From: Pseudomonadota bacterium
GTDB lineage: Bacteria; Pseudomonadota; Gammaproteobacteria; Burkholderiales; Burkholderiaceae
Assembly (NCBI GenBank): GCA_021783435.1
Contig: JAJXUC010000003.1
Location: 1 to 64,000 of the forward strand
Length of the DNA: 64,000 nt
Reading direction: 5' to 3'
In this document: positions 7,850 through 16,190 of the stretch, in pieces
Layout: each line of letters starts with the position of its first letter
Position numbering within the stretch: position 1 is the stretch's first letter
Translations under genes and position numbers: made by a program
Notes under the pieces: generated by a model
What the model was told of the DNA's origin: nothing
What the model saw: only the letters and a program-made list of their open reading frames with translations
The model's database searches: none

Positions 7850-8865
7850 GGCGATGTTGCAGTCATTTTGAAAATGCCGGTTGCGTTGCCGGAATCGAAG
7901 CGCATGTCCATATCGGCAGGTAAAGCCCCGCCGGGCCGCGCATCGCGGCTGATGAATTCGAAGAACGAGCCGGGCAAGACGTGCGGCCGAGGGCCGTCCT
8001 CCTCCAGCAACGCCCGCTGCACACTGGCCGCGCGCAACGCGGTTTGGCGGACCGTTCCGCTGGAGGACACTTCCACCTGGTCCTTGATGGCAAAGCCCTC
8101 GGCGCGCAACTGCGCTGCCAGTTCGAGGACATCGTCAACCCGGTCGGTGGCGTGGTTGAAGGTCTGGCCTTCCGTGCTGATCCAGGCCATCTCGGCCGAC
8201 TCCCGCAGCAGCAGTTGGTATTGGGCCAGGCTGGGCAGTGGGTGCTGGCGCTCGAAGCAACGCAGCAGAGCGGGGAGCAGTTGGCGTGCGGTGTCGAACG
8301 CCAAGTGGCCCTCCCGGCGCAGAGCTTGCAAGGCGTCATGATCGGCCGGGCCCAAGGGGTCGCGCGACGCACGGAGAACCGTGCTCACCGTTTGCTGAAA
8401 CGCCGCGGAAAAGCCTTCCGGATGCAGCTCGCTCACGAAGAATTGGGGAATGCCTTGCGGGTCGTCGATGTGGATGTAGGCCCGCCCTGTCATCCCCAGC
8501 CGCGGCAGAGGGTAGGTTCCCGCCTGCGTGTAACCCAGCGGCAGCAAGATGCGGGTGACGGCGGCCTCGCCACAGGGCAAGGCACCGCAGCAGGGCGCGA
8601 GTACCGTGCGAACCGCGCCATGGTCGAAAGTGATCGAGCGCCCCTGTTTGCGTGCACGCTCGATGTAGCGCATCGCCTCCGGCACTGTCTGCGCCAGCCG
8701 CGCAAACAGTGCTTGGGCCATGGCCAGCGCCAATTCGCCGCGTGACACCGCGTTCGGGTCGGAGCAGGTGAGCCACGAGCGGGGAAGAGCGAGTTGATCG
8801 ACCAGCTCGAGCGCATCGGCGCTGAGCAGTTCATCGAGCAGGATTCGCATGGTTGATTGGGGCAT
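7846..8865 (-). CDS. DUF1338 family dioxygenase/decarboxylase (HglS/YdcJ type)
   Basis: The 339-residue protein matches the DUF1338 family, whose characterised member HglS converts 2-oxoadipate to D-2-hydroxyglutarate in lysine catabolism using Fe(II) and oxygen. Visible metal and substrate residues are His82 and Arg86 in [10 protein letters not shown], a second histidine in [11 protein letters not shown] and a glutamate in [18 protein letters not shown] is another family motif. The frame is open back to 9045, but that stretch overlaps tRNA-Pro, so I take 8865 ([10 protein letters not shown]); 8850 is possible. It is short for the family: E. coli YdcJ is over 400 residues. No other lysine-degradation gene is visible. 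Confidence 0.8.
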   Translation of the reverse strand: MPQSTMRILLDELLSADALELVDQLALPRSWLTCSDPNAVSRGELALAMAQALFARLAQTVPEAMRYIERARKQGRSITFDHGAVRTVLAPCCGALPCGEAAVTRILLPLGYTQAGTYPLPRLGMTGRAYIHIDDPQGIPQFFVSELHPEGFSAAFQQTVSTVLRASRDPLGPADHDALQALRREGHLAFDTARQLLPALLRCFERQHPLPSLAQYQLLLRESAEMAWISTEGQTFNHATDRVDDVLELAAQLRAEGFAIKDQVEVSSSGTVRQTALRAASVQRALLEEDGPRPHVLPGSFFEFISRDARPGGALPADMDMRFDSGNATGIFKMTATSP

Positions 8866-9017
8866 GGCTGCAAAGGACGGTGACAGGCAGGGCGGTTTTG
8901 GCACCGTGTAAAACTGACGCAGCATCTTAGTTCCGGCAGGATAAACCCCGTGTTGCAAGGCATGACGCCAGTCTGCTGTCCCTGCCAGATCTGTGCCGTA
9001 CCCTAGAATGGCGGGTT

Positions 9018-9094
<77 letters not shown>

Positions 9095-9631
9095 ATTGAA
9101 TCAATGACTTACGCGGTACCGCCACGCAGTACCGCCATGTGTTGATCGGCTCATTTCCGGAGACTTGTTGCCGATTTGTTGCCAGTGGTCCGGCTCTTCG
9201 GCGCATCAATGGAAATGCGGGATCCGGGTGACCTGGGGATCATCCAAGCCGACGATGCCCAGGTTCAGGAGGATCGCATGTCCTCCAGACCCTCGCGCAG
9301 GCAGGCAGCGACACCGGGATGCTTGGATTGAGGGCGCGCCCGCTGCGGCGAAGGGGTGAGGCCGCAGGTGCTTGAGCTCGGACATGCGCAGGTAGACCAC
9401 GGCGATGCAGTTGGCTGCGGTGCGATCGCCGCGCGCGGCACGCCTGGCCTGTTCGCGTTTCCTTGGTATGGGTGAACTCGATCGTCCCGAATGGGTCTTG
9501 TGAAGCCCGCGGCGCCGTGTGGTCATGATCGTCATGGGTCGTTGCCCGATATTCTTGATCCCTGCCGGTCGTTGGGGCCAGTTCACGCTCTCGCTGCCGT
9601 TTGTCGTGTCACCGGATCGCGTCACCACACC
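9095..9631. other. 537-base non-coding or decayed stretch after tRNA-Pro
   Basis: No intact gene is visible. The sequence right after the tRNA holds a near repeat (GCGGTACCGCCACG/GCAGTACCGCCATG) and TTGTTGCCGATTTGTTGCCA. A minus-strand frame running from 9856 to 9206 reads through without a recognisable domain. The 3' flank of a tRNA is a common integration site, so this may be the eroded remains of an integrated element; that is speculation. Confidence 0.35.
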
Positions 9632-9916
9632 ATGAATGCCATGACGTTTGAAGACTTTCAGGCCCAAGCCCTGAGCCTTGGATTCGAAGAAGCTCTCGTT
9701 CGTCGCTGGCCGCCCGAGGCGGTGCTGGAGACGCACACGCATCCGTTCGATGCGGATGCGGTGGTGATCGAGGGCGAGATGTGGCTGACCTGCGAGGGCA
9801 AGACGCGTCGCCTCACGCCAGGTGACACCTTCGCGCTGCCGCATGGAGTGCCCCATGCGGAACGCTACGGCCCGGACGGGGCCATGTACTGGGTTGCGCG
9901 CCGCAATCCGCGTTGA
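9632..9916 (+). CDS. Small cupin-domain protein
   Basis: The 94-residue single-domain beta-barrel shows both cupin motifs: ETHTHPFDADAVVIEGEMWL (G-H-x-H-type metal ligands with a downstream glutamate) and TPGDTFALPHGVPHAERY (second motif with the fourth ligand histidine). Such mini-cupins bind a metal or small ligand; the function is unknown. I chose the ATG at 9632 because the frame upstream has no domain. It is a single gene between decayed sequence and a convergent LysE-type gene. Confidence 0.8.
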   Translation: MNAMTFEDFQAQALSLGFEEALVRRWPPEAVLETHTHPFDADAVVIEGEMWLTCEGKTRRLTPGDTFALPHGVPHAERYGPDGAMYWVARRNPR

Positions 9917-10020
9917 TCTGAACGGTCGTCATCCCGGACATCGGACTGATCGGGTTGGTCTCCTGCAACTTTCGCAGGGCCAGGACTTTCGCCGGCTCGC
10001 GGATTTTTCGGTATGGTCGC

Positions 10021-10665
10021 TCAGCGATGAAAGGCCGCCATGGCGGCGCCGAAGCCGACGAAGATGCCACCGGTTGCGCGCTGGAATGCGCGTGCGACTT
10101 TTGCGCCGCGCAGCAGCTTGCCCAGACGCGAGCCGAAGCCGGCATAAATGAAATACCAGCTCACCTCGATGGTGGCAAAGGTGCTGACGAGGACCACGAA
10201 TTGCAGCAACCCATGGGCCGTGGGGCTCATGAACTGAGGCAGCAGGGCGGCTGCGAACAGGATGGCCTTGGGATTGCTGCTGGCCACCAGGAAGCCATTG
10301 CGGTACAGGGCACCAGGCGTGTGCAGGCTTCGCGGCTGTTCAGCAGCGGCGGTCGGTGGCGCCGCCAAGGTCTTGGCATGGGCGGCGGCTTGCCAGGTTT
10401 TGATGCCGAGGTAGATGAGATAGGCGGCTCCCAGCAGGCGCAGCGCGTCGAACAGTGCAGGCCAGGCTTGCAGGAACACGCCGAGACCGGCGGCGGAAAT
10501 GGAAATCATGATGAGCAGTGCCGTCATGCAGCCGGCCATGGTGGCGGTGGAGCGGCGCAGCCCGTGGCGCGCACCATGGCTCATCACCAGCAGCATATTG
10601 GGGCCGGGAATCGCGGAAATCAGGCCAACGGTGAGGGCGTACAGCAGCCAAGTATGGAGGTTCAT
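10021..10665 (-). CDS. LysE/RhtB-family amino-acid exporter
   Basis: The 214-residue membrane protein has about six helices and the LysE hallmark near its start, ALTVGLISAIPGPNMLLVMS, followed by GARHGLRRSTATMAG. The second half has the family's FLVASSNPKAILFAAALLPQF. LysE/RhtB proteins export amino acids or homoserine-lactone-like compounds across the inner membrane. I placed the start at 10665 (MNLHTWLLYA); 27 extra upstream codons lack family resemblance. The substrate cannot be deduced. Confidence 0.92.
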   Translation of the reverse strand: MNLHTWLLYALTVGLISAIPGPNMLLVMSHGARHGLRRSTATMAGCMTALLIMISISAAGLGVFLQAWPALFDALRLLGAAYLIYLGIKTWQAAAHAKTLAAPPTAAAEQPRSLHTPGALYRNGFLVASSNPKAILFAAALLPQFMSPTAHGLLQFVVLVSTFATIEVSWYFIYAGFGSRLGKLLRGAKVARAFQRATGGIFVGFGAAMAAFHR

Positions 10666-10832
10666 GGAAGGTTCCGGGTGGGTGTGCAGTATGCCATTCG
10701 CGGCGCAACCGCATGCATCCTCCATCGCGCTCTGGCTGGGCCGCACTCGTTTGCCTGCTGTTTCATGCAGGTGTGCCGGGGGCGTTCCCGAGGCCTAAGA
10801 TTAATGTCATCACACCGCCCTGAGGATGATTC

Positions 10833-11096
10833 GTGGATCAGCAAACTGTCAAACAAAGCCTCGACCGGCTGCGCGCCGCCCTGGAGTCGGGCGTACCGCT
10901 GGACGATCAGCTCAAGTCCGAACTGGCCGGCCTGGATGCCGACATTCGCCGCGTGCTCGATGACCAGGCGGGGCAAAACGAAACCGGTCTGACGCAACGG
11001 GTGCGCGAACTGTCGCTGCGCTTTGCCGAGCGCCATCCGGCCGCAGCCCTGGTGCTGCGCGAACTGGGCACTTTGCTCGAAGGCATCGGCGCCTGA
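10833..11096 (+). CDS. DUF4404 family protein
   Basis: This small 87-residue, mostly helical and acidic protein has the layout of the DUF4404 family: LDRLRAALESG, LDADIRRVLDDQ, RVRELSLRFAERHP and VLRELGTLLEGIGA. The role is unknown. Translation starts at a GTG (10833) with TGAGGA upstream. It lies head-to-head with the LysE-type gene and 87 bases before the MBL-fold gene. Confidence 0.75.
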   Translation: MDQQTVKQSLDRLRAALESGVPLDDQLKSELAGLDADIRRVLDDQAGQNETGLTQRVRELSLRFAERHPAAALVLRELGTLLEGIGA

Positions 11097-11183
11097 AATC
11101 GCCGCGTGCTCCTGCCCCATCATCGCTTGTGCCCCCATGCGTTGGGGGGACGAAGCGAGGCTGTGAACTTGTCGTTGCATCCC

Positions 11184-12299
11184 ATGCATCAAGCTGATTT
11201 CGAACCGGTGTACTTCGCTGGTGAAGCACCGCCCCCGCCTGGACAGGTCCAGCGCGTGGCCGAAGGGCTGTACTGGCTGCGCATGCCCATGCCCTTGGCA
11301 CTCGACCACATCAACCTCTGGTTGCTGGATAACGGTCCGGGTTGGACCATCGTCGACTGTGGCTTGACCACCGATGCCACGCGTGCGGCTTGGGAACAGG
11401 TGTTCACCGACGCTCTGGGCGGCAAACCGGTGACACGGGTGATTTGCACCCACATGCATCCCGACCACATCGGCCTGGCCGACTGGCTGTGTCAGCGCTG
11501 GGATGTACCGCTTTGCATGACCCAGGGTGAATACCTCAGTGCCCGGCTGCTCGCGGCCGGGTTGCCGCCCACCGATACCGCCTCCATGCTGGCGCATTAC
11601 CGCCGCCACGGCGCCGACCCTGCGCATGTGCAGGAACTGGCCGGGCGTGGCAATTTCTATGCGCGCATGGTGCCCGCGGTGCCGTTGCAGTATCAGCGTC
11701 TGGTGCATGGGCAGGTTCTGCGCATCGGTGCCGATGATTGGCAGGTAGTGGAGGGCGGTGGCCATTCGCCGGAGCATGCGGCGTTGTGGTGCGAGGCGCG
11801 TGGCGTGTTGATCGCCGGCGATTTGTTGCTGCCGCGCATCTCCACCAACGTCTCGGTGTTCCCCATCGAGCCGGAGGCCGATGTGCTCGGCCGCTATCTG
11901 CGCGCGCTTGCGCGCTTTGCCTTGCTGCCGGCCGGCATGCGCGTGCTGCCGTCGCACGGCCTGCCGTTCATCGGGGCGCATGCGCGCATTCGGCAATTGC
12001 GCGAGCACCACGCCGAGCGCCTGCAGCGCGTGCTGCGCGCCTGTGAAGGCCAGGCCTGCACGGCCGCCGAACTCGTGCCGGTATTGTTCCGGCGCACGCT
12101 CGATGTGCATCAACTCGGCTTCGCCCTGGGCGAAGCCATTGCCCATGCCCATCGACTCTGGGCCTGTCAGGTCTTGCAGCGAGAGGTCGACGCGTACGGG
12201 GTGATTCGCTTTCGCTTCGAGGCGAACAGCCGCGTTGCGGTCGATGGGGTCGAAGGCCACGACATCGCCCGAATCGCCGCAAGCGCCGCTGGCCTCTAG
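11184..12299 (+). CDS. MBL-fold metallo-hydrolase
   Basis: The 371-residue protein has the metallo-beta-lactamase fold. THMHPDHIGLADWL is the HxHxDH zinc motif, GGGHSPEHAALWCEARGVLIAGD gives the later histidine and aspartate ligands, and LPSHGLPF holds the last histidine. A C-terminal helical extension follows, as in the glyoxalase II-like/LACTB2-type subgroup. The substrate is unknown. The frame opens at 11106; I prefer the ATG at 11184 (MHQADFEPVY), and a GTG at 11163 is also possible. It ends 292 bases before the MerR regulator, with the strong palindromes described separately in between. Confidence 0.85.
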   Translation: MHQADFEPVYFAGEAPPPPGQVQRVAEGLYWLRMPMPLALDHINLWLLDNGPGWTIVDCGLTTDATRAAWEQVFTDALGGKPVTRVICTHMHPDHIGLADWLCQRWDVPLCMTQGEYLSARLLAAGLPPTDTASMLAHYRRHGADPAHVQELAGRGNFYARMVPAVPLQYQRLVHGQVLRIGADDWQVVEGGGHSPEHAALWCEARGVLIAGDLLLPRISTNVSVFPIEPEADVLGRYLRALARFALLPAGMRVLPSHGLPFIGAHARIRQLREHHAERLQRVLRACEGQACTAAELVPVLFRRTLDVHQLGFALGEAIAHAHRLWACQVLQREVDAYGVIRFRFEANSRVAVDGVEGHDIARIAASAAGL

Positions 12300-12330
12300 C
12301 CTCACGGATTCGGCGCCTGCCTGCCCCTGT

Positions 12331-12386
12331 CGCATCCGTGCAGGGCCGGCGCAACGGCCCCCGCGCCGGCCGCTTGGCCGGATGCG
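12331..12386. repeat. Nested GC-rich palindrome after the MBL gene
   Basis: Outer arms CGCATCCG (12331-12338) and CGGATGCG (12379-12386) enclose inner arms GGCCGGCGC (12344-12352) and GCGCCGGCC (12363-12371), with a ten-base apical loop. No T-run follows. It could stabilise or end the upstream mRNA, or be a REP-like element; I have no second copy to support the latter. Confidence 0.5.
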
Positions 12387-12434
12387 CTTCAAACCTGCCT
12401 GGCCCTGTTCGCTGTAGGGATGCTGTTCCGAGCT

Positions 12435-12472
12435 GCACATCAACATTACAGCTAACTATAATGTTGATGTGC
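12435..12472 (+). promoter_or_regulatory. 14-bp perfect dyad containing a TATAAT, before the copper genes
   Basis: The arms GCACATCAACATTA (12435-12448) and TAATGTTGATGTGC (12459-12472) are exact inverted repeats around a ten-base spacer. The hexamer TATAAT (12457-12462) lies across the spacer/right-arm junction and is a perfect -10. A TGCACA at 12434-12439 stands 17 bases upstream as a weak -35. It is an AT-rich island in GC-rich DNA, 120 bases before the MerR start. A promoter-operator for the merR-copA-copZ unit is the simplest reading. It is not the usual CueR operator, which resembles CCTTCC-GGAAGG. Confidence 0.55.
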
Positions 12473-12591
12473 GTTGCTGGATGATGATCGGTGCGGCATG
12501 CGGGGCTGCCGCAGGCCACGGGCGACAACTGCCGGCCATCCTGTGGCGCCGCATCCAGGCTTGGATCACTCACACGGGAGGACGCTGCACC

Positions 12592-13002
12592 ATGAACGCC
12601 ATGACCATCGGCACGCTTGCCCACGTCAACGGGCTGGCCACTGAAACCTTGCGGCATTACGAGCGTCTGGGGCTGATCGCGCCGAGCCAGCGCAGTGCCT
12701 CCAACTATCGGCTGTACGACCAAACCGCGGCGCAGCGCCTGCGCTTCATTCGCCGCGCTCAGACGCTGGGATTTTCGCTCCCGGACATCCGCGAACTGCT
12801 CGGCCTGCATGCCAACGCCGATGCCGACATGGGCGCAGTCAAGGCCATCGTGCAGCAGCGCGTGGCGCAGATCGACGCCCGGCTTGACGATTTGCGCCAG
12901 CTCAAGGCCGGACTGGAGGCCTTGGTCGAAACTTGCCCCGGGCATGGCGCTGCAGCCGCGTGTCCCATCCTTGCGGCGCTGACTCGCGAACCCGGGGTTT
13001 GA
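12592..13002 (+). CDS. MerR-family metal-responsive regulator (CueR-like)
   Basis: The 136-residue protein has the MerR DNA-binding domain ([20 protein letters not shown], then [19 protein letters not shown]), a coiled-coil dimer helix and a C-terminal metal loop [12 protein letters not shown], with Cys115 and Cys124. CueR has two cysteines spaced by seven residues; here eight intervene. The cysteine near position 79 that marks Zn/Cd/Pb sensors is absent, favouring a monovalent-ion (copper/silver) sensor. The ATG at 12592 has a GGGAGG site. It lies 67 bases before a copper-type P1B-ATPase, which it probably activates or shares a transcript with. Confidence 0.85.
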   Translation: MNAMTIGTLAHVNGLATETLRHYERLGLIAPSQRSASNYRLYDQTAAQRLRFIRRAQTLGFSLPDIRELLGLHANADADMGAVKAIVQQRVAQIDARLDDLRQLKAGLEALVETCPGHGAAAACPILAALTREPGV

Positions 13003-13069
13003 GAGGGTCCCCAGACCGCCTGCTGTGCGCCGGGCACCCCGAGATAGAAGGCGGACGACACTGGAAGTC

Positions 13070-15682
13070 ATGATGAATACAACCGAGACGACACCGAGCA
13101 CCACACCGACATCACTCACTGCTTCTGCCAACGCGGCCGAGGTCTGTGCGTTGCAACTCGACATCGACGGCATGAGCTGCGCCAGTTGCAGCAGCCGGGT
13201 GGAACGAGCGCTCAATGCCATGCCCGGGGTGCAAGCCACGGTCAACCTCGCCACCGAGCAGGCGCAGTTGCGCTTCGACCCGCGCCAGGTGCAGCCGCGG
13301 CAATTGGTGGACATCGTGCGCGACACCGGCTATGCGCCGCGTACTGCCGAGGCCACCTTGCTGGTGCAAGGCATGACCTGCGCCTCCTGCGTTGGCCGGG
13401 TGGAGCGCGCGCTGCAGGCCTTGCCCGGCGTGCTTGCAGCAAGTGTCAACCTGGCCACCGAGCGTGCCAGCGTGCACTACATCCCGGCCAACGTGCAGCC
13501 GGCCGCGCTGCTGCGCGCCGTGGCCGATGCCGGCTACGCCGCCAACCTGGCCGATGCCAACGGCGCCGCAGCCGCCGCTGATCAGGCCGAGCACAAGCAG
13601 CGCCAATTGCAGGCCATGCGCCGTGATGTCTGGCTGGCACTGGCGCTGGCTTTGCCGGTGCTGGTGCTGTCCATGGGCGGCATGGTCTGGCATGGTTTGA
13701 TGACCGTGCTCGACGCCACGGCGCCCGCCGTCATTCCCAGGTTCTGGGACTGGGTGCAGGCCGCGCTCACCACGGCCGTGTTGTTCGGCCCCGGACGACG
13801 CTTTTTCCGGCCTGGTTGGGCGGCTTACCGGCATTTGTCACCTGACATGAACTCGCTCGTCGCCACGGGCGCCGGTGCGGCCTGGTTGTTCGGCATCGTG
13901 GTGCTGGCGGTCCCCGGCTTGCTGCCGCCGGATGCGCGCCATGTGTACTTCGACTCGGCCGCGGTGGTCATCGCCGCGGTGTTGTTCGGCAAGTATCTGG
14001 AGGAGGTGGCGAAGGGCCGGACGTCCGCTGCGATTCGCGCCCTGGCGCGGCTGCAAGCCAAGGATGCCAGGGTGCGCCGAGACGGCAACGAGCTGACCGT
14101 GCCCATCGCCGACGTGCAACAGGGCGATCTGGTCGTCGTGCGCCCAGGCGAGCGCCTGCCGGTGGATGGCGAGGTGGTCGAAGGCGCCTCGCATGTGGAC
14201 GAATCCATGCTCAGTGGCGAACCCATTCCAACCGCCAAACATCCGGGCGACAGCGTGCGCGCCGGCACGGTCAATCAGCAGGGCATGCTGGCCGTGCGGG
14301 CCACTTCGGTGGGGCAGGGCACGGTGCTGGCGCAAATCATTCGGCTGGTGGAGCAGGCCCAAGGCGGCAAGTTGCCCATCCAGGGTTTGGCGGACCGCGT
14401 GGTGCGGGTGTTCACCCCGGCGGTGCTGCTGATCGCGCTGCTCAGTTTCATCGCCTGGCTCGTCGTCGGGCCGACGCCCGCCATCAGTCACGCCTTGCTC
14501 GCGGCCGTGGCCGTGCTGGTCGTGGCCTGTCCCTGTGCCATGGGCTTGGCCACGCCGGCAGCGATCATGGTGGGCACCGGCCGTGCCGCTGAACTCGGCG
14601 TGTTGTTCCGCAAGGGCGAGGCGCTGGAGGCGCTGTCGAACGTGGACACGGTACTGCTCGACAAGACCGGCACCGTCACCCTCGGTCGTCCCGCCCTCGG
14701 TGCCGTCTGGGCGTCACCGGGAACGCACGAGGCCGACGTGCTGCGCTGGGCGGCGGCGGTTGAGGCCACTTCGGAACACCCGCTGGCACATGCCGTGCTG
14801 CAAGCCGCCACCGAGCGCGGCGCCTTGGTGCCAACAGCCGCAGAGTTCTCCGCGGTCGCCGGTTACGGCGCGCATGCCGAGGTCGAAGGCGCGAAAGTCG
14901 CTGTGGGCGCCTTGCGCTTCGCCACCCAACTCGGTATCGACCCCGGCCCCGCCGCAGCGGAAGTGGAACGGCTGCAACGCGAGGGGCAAACAGCCGTGTT
15001 CGTCATGCGCGCCGGTCGGGTGGTCGGCGTGCTGGGGATCACCGACCCCATCAAGTCCGACGCTGTAGCGCTGGTGGCAGCGCTGCAGGCACGCAAGCTG
15101 CGGGTGGAACTCGTCACCGGCGACGCTGCGCGTACCGCGCAGGCCGTGGCGCGGCAACTCGGCATCACCGCCGTGCATGCCGACGTGCTGCCCGCGGGCA
15201 AAGCCGACGTCGTCAAGGCTTTGCAGGCCCAGGGCCGGCGCGTGCTGTTCGTGGGTGACGGCATCAACGACGCGCCCGCCCTGGCGCAGGCCGACGTGGG
15301 CATGGCGCTGGCCAGCGGCACCGACATCGCCATCGAGGCCGCCGACGTCACGCTCACCCGTGGCGAACTCTCCGGCGTGCTCACCGCCCTGAACGCCGCG
15401 CGTCGCACACTCGACACCATACGCGGCAACCTGTTCTGGGCCTTCGCCTACAACGTGGTCCTCATCCCGATTGCCGCCGGCCTTGGCGCGCCCTGGGGCC
15501 TGCACCTCAACCCCATGTTGGCGGGCGTGGCCATGGGGCTGTCGTCCATCTTCGTGCTCGGCAACAGCCTGCGGCTCAAGCGCCTGAAGGCCTGGCAGTC
15601 AGCAGCGCCAAACCCTGGCATCAAGGCCAGGGCCGCACAGGCCGCCCGATCTTCCATCCCCGCGCGCAGATCGGTCCCTTGA
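13070..15682 (+). CDS. copA: Copper-translocating P1B-type ATPase
   Basis: The 870-residue inner-membrane pump has two N-terminal heavy-metal domains ([15 protein letters not shown] and [15 protein letters not shown], both CxxC), eight predicted helices, the actuator motif [10 protein letters not shown], the transport-site CPC in [15 protein letters not shown], the phosphorylated aspartate in DKTGTVTLG, the HP motif SEHPLAHAV and [13 protein letters not shown] with two CxxC domains marks the Cu+/Ag+ class, which exports monovalent copper from the cytoplasm. The start is at 13070, with an alternative ATG at 13073. Together with the preceding MerR gene and the following chaperone it forms a copper-resistance unit. 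Confidence 0.95.
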   Translation: MMNTTETTPSTTPTSLTASANAAEVCALQLDIDGMSCASCSSRVERALNAMPGVQATVNLATEQAQLRFDPRQVQPRQLVDIVRDTGYAPRTAEATLLVQGMTCASCVGRVERALQALPGVLAASVNLATERASVHYIPANVQPAALLRAVADAGYAANLADANGAAAAADQAEHKQRQLQAMRRDVWLALALALPVLVLSMGGMVWHGLMTVLDATAPAVIPRFWDWVQAALTTAVLFGPGRRFFRPGWAAYRHLSPDMNSLVATGAGAAWLFGIVVLAVPGLLPPDARHVYFDSAAVVIAAVLFGKYLEEVAKGRTSAAIRALARLQAKDARVRRDGNELTVPIADVQQGDLVVVRPGERLPVDGEVVEGASHVDESMLSGEPIPTAKHPGDSVRAGTVNQQGMLAVRATSVGQGTVLAQIIRLVEQAQGGKLPIQGLADRVVRVFTPAVLLIALLSFIAWLVVGPTPAISHALLAAVAVLVVACPCAMGLATPAAIMVGTGRAAELGVLFRKGEALEALSNVDTVLLDKTGTVTLGRPALGAVWASPGTHEADVLRWAAAVEATSEHPLAHAVLQAATERGALVPTAAEFSAVAGYGAHAEVEGAKVAVGALRFATQLGIDPGPAAAEVERLQREGQTAVFVMRAGRVVGVLGITDPIKSDAVALVAALQARKLRVELVTGDAARTAQAVARQLGITAVHADVLPAGKADVVKALQAQGRRVLFVGDGINDAPALAQADVGMALASGTDIAIEAADVTLTRGELSGVLTALNAARRTLDTIRGNLFWAFAYNVVLIPIAAGLGAPWGLHLNPMLAGVAMGLSSIFVLGNSLRLKRLKAWQSAAPNPGIKARAAQAARSSIPARRSVP

Positions 15683-15738
15683 ATCCGGCCGATCGCGTTC
15701 GGCCCAAACCGCCCCCCAGTCCCACCAGGAGATCATCC

Positions 15739-15945
15739 ATGCAAACCACCACGCTTCAAGTCACCGGCATGAGTTGCCAGCATTGCGCCGCCGCCGTCAC
15801 CAAATCCCTCAAGTCCGTGGTCGGTGTGCAAAGTGCCGAGGTCCATCTCGAGCAAGCCAGTGCCACAGTGACTGGCAGCGCATCCCCCCAAGCCCTGGTT
15901 GATGCCGTGGTGCGCGCCGGTTACACCGCCGCCATCCAGGCCTGA
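15739..15945 (+). CDS. copZ: CopZ-like copper chaperone (HMA domain)
   Basis: This 68-residue single heavy-metal-associated domain has the metal-binding motif GMSCQHCAAAVTKSL and the typical ending LVDAVVRAGYTAAI. Such cytosolic chaperones carry Cu+ to the CxxC domains or transport site of CopA. AGGAGA precedes the ATG at 15739. It lies 56 bases after copA on the same strand, so co-transcription is likely. Confidence 0.92.
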   Translation: MQTTTLQVTGMSCQHCAAAVTKSLKSVVGVQSAEVHLEQASATVTGSASPQALVDAVVRAGYTAAIQA

Positions 15946-16036
15946 GTGCATCGCTGCCAGGCCCAGCGGGTAGCCCGGTCCCCGCTTGCACCCCACTACA
16001 CTTCAGCGGGCCGCAAACAATGGCGCCTCGCCCCTG

Positions 16037-16113
16037 CTGCCCGTAGCTCAGCTGGATAGAGCAACGGCCTTCTAAGCCGTAGGTCACTGGTTCGAATCCA
16101 GTCGGGCAGGCCA
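16037..16113 (+). tRNA. tRNA-Arg (TCT anticodon)
   Basis: This is a 77-base cloverleaf: acceptor CTGCCCG/CGGGCAG, D arm GCTC/GAGC, anticodon stem ACGGC/GCCGT with loop CTTCTAA (anticodon TCT at 16071-16073), T arm ACTGG-TTCGAAT-CCAGT, and an encoded CCA. It lies between copZ and the convergent end of the glycogen operon. Confidence 0.97.
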
Positions 16114-16190
16114 CGGCACTCCAGCCCGTGATGGGCGGCAATGGCCGGCAAAGGTCCGCGCAGGTCCGCAGCATCGACCGGCGCAGGGCT

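Noticed and set aside
9206..9856. A 216-codon minus-strand frame after tRNA-Pro
   Set aside because: It overlaps the cupin gene and gives no domain; part might be remnant sequence but I cannot support a gene.
11968..13326. A 452-codon minus-strand frame over the MerR and copA starts
   Set aside because: It is antisense to a MerR regulator and the HMA domains of CopA, and includes the non-coding palindromes.
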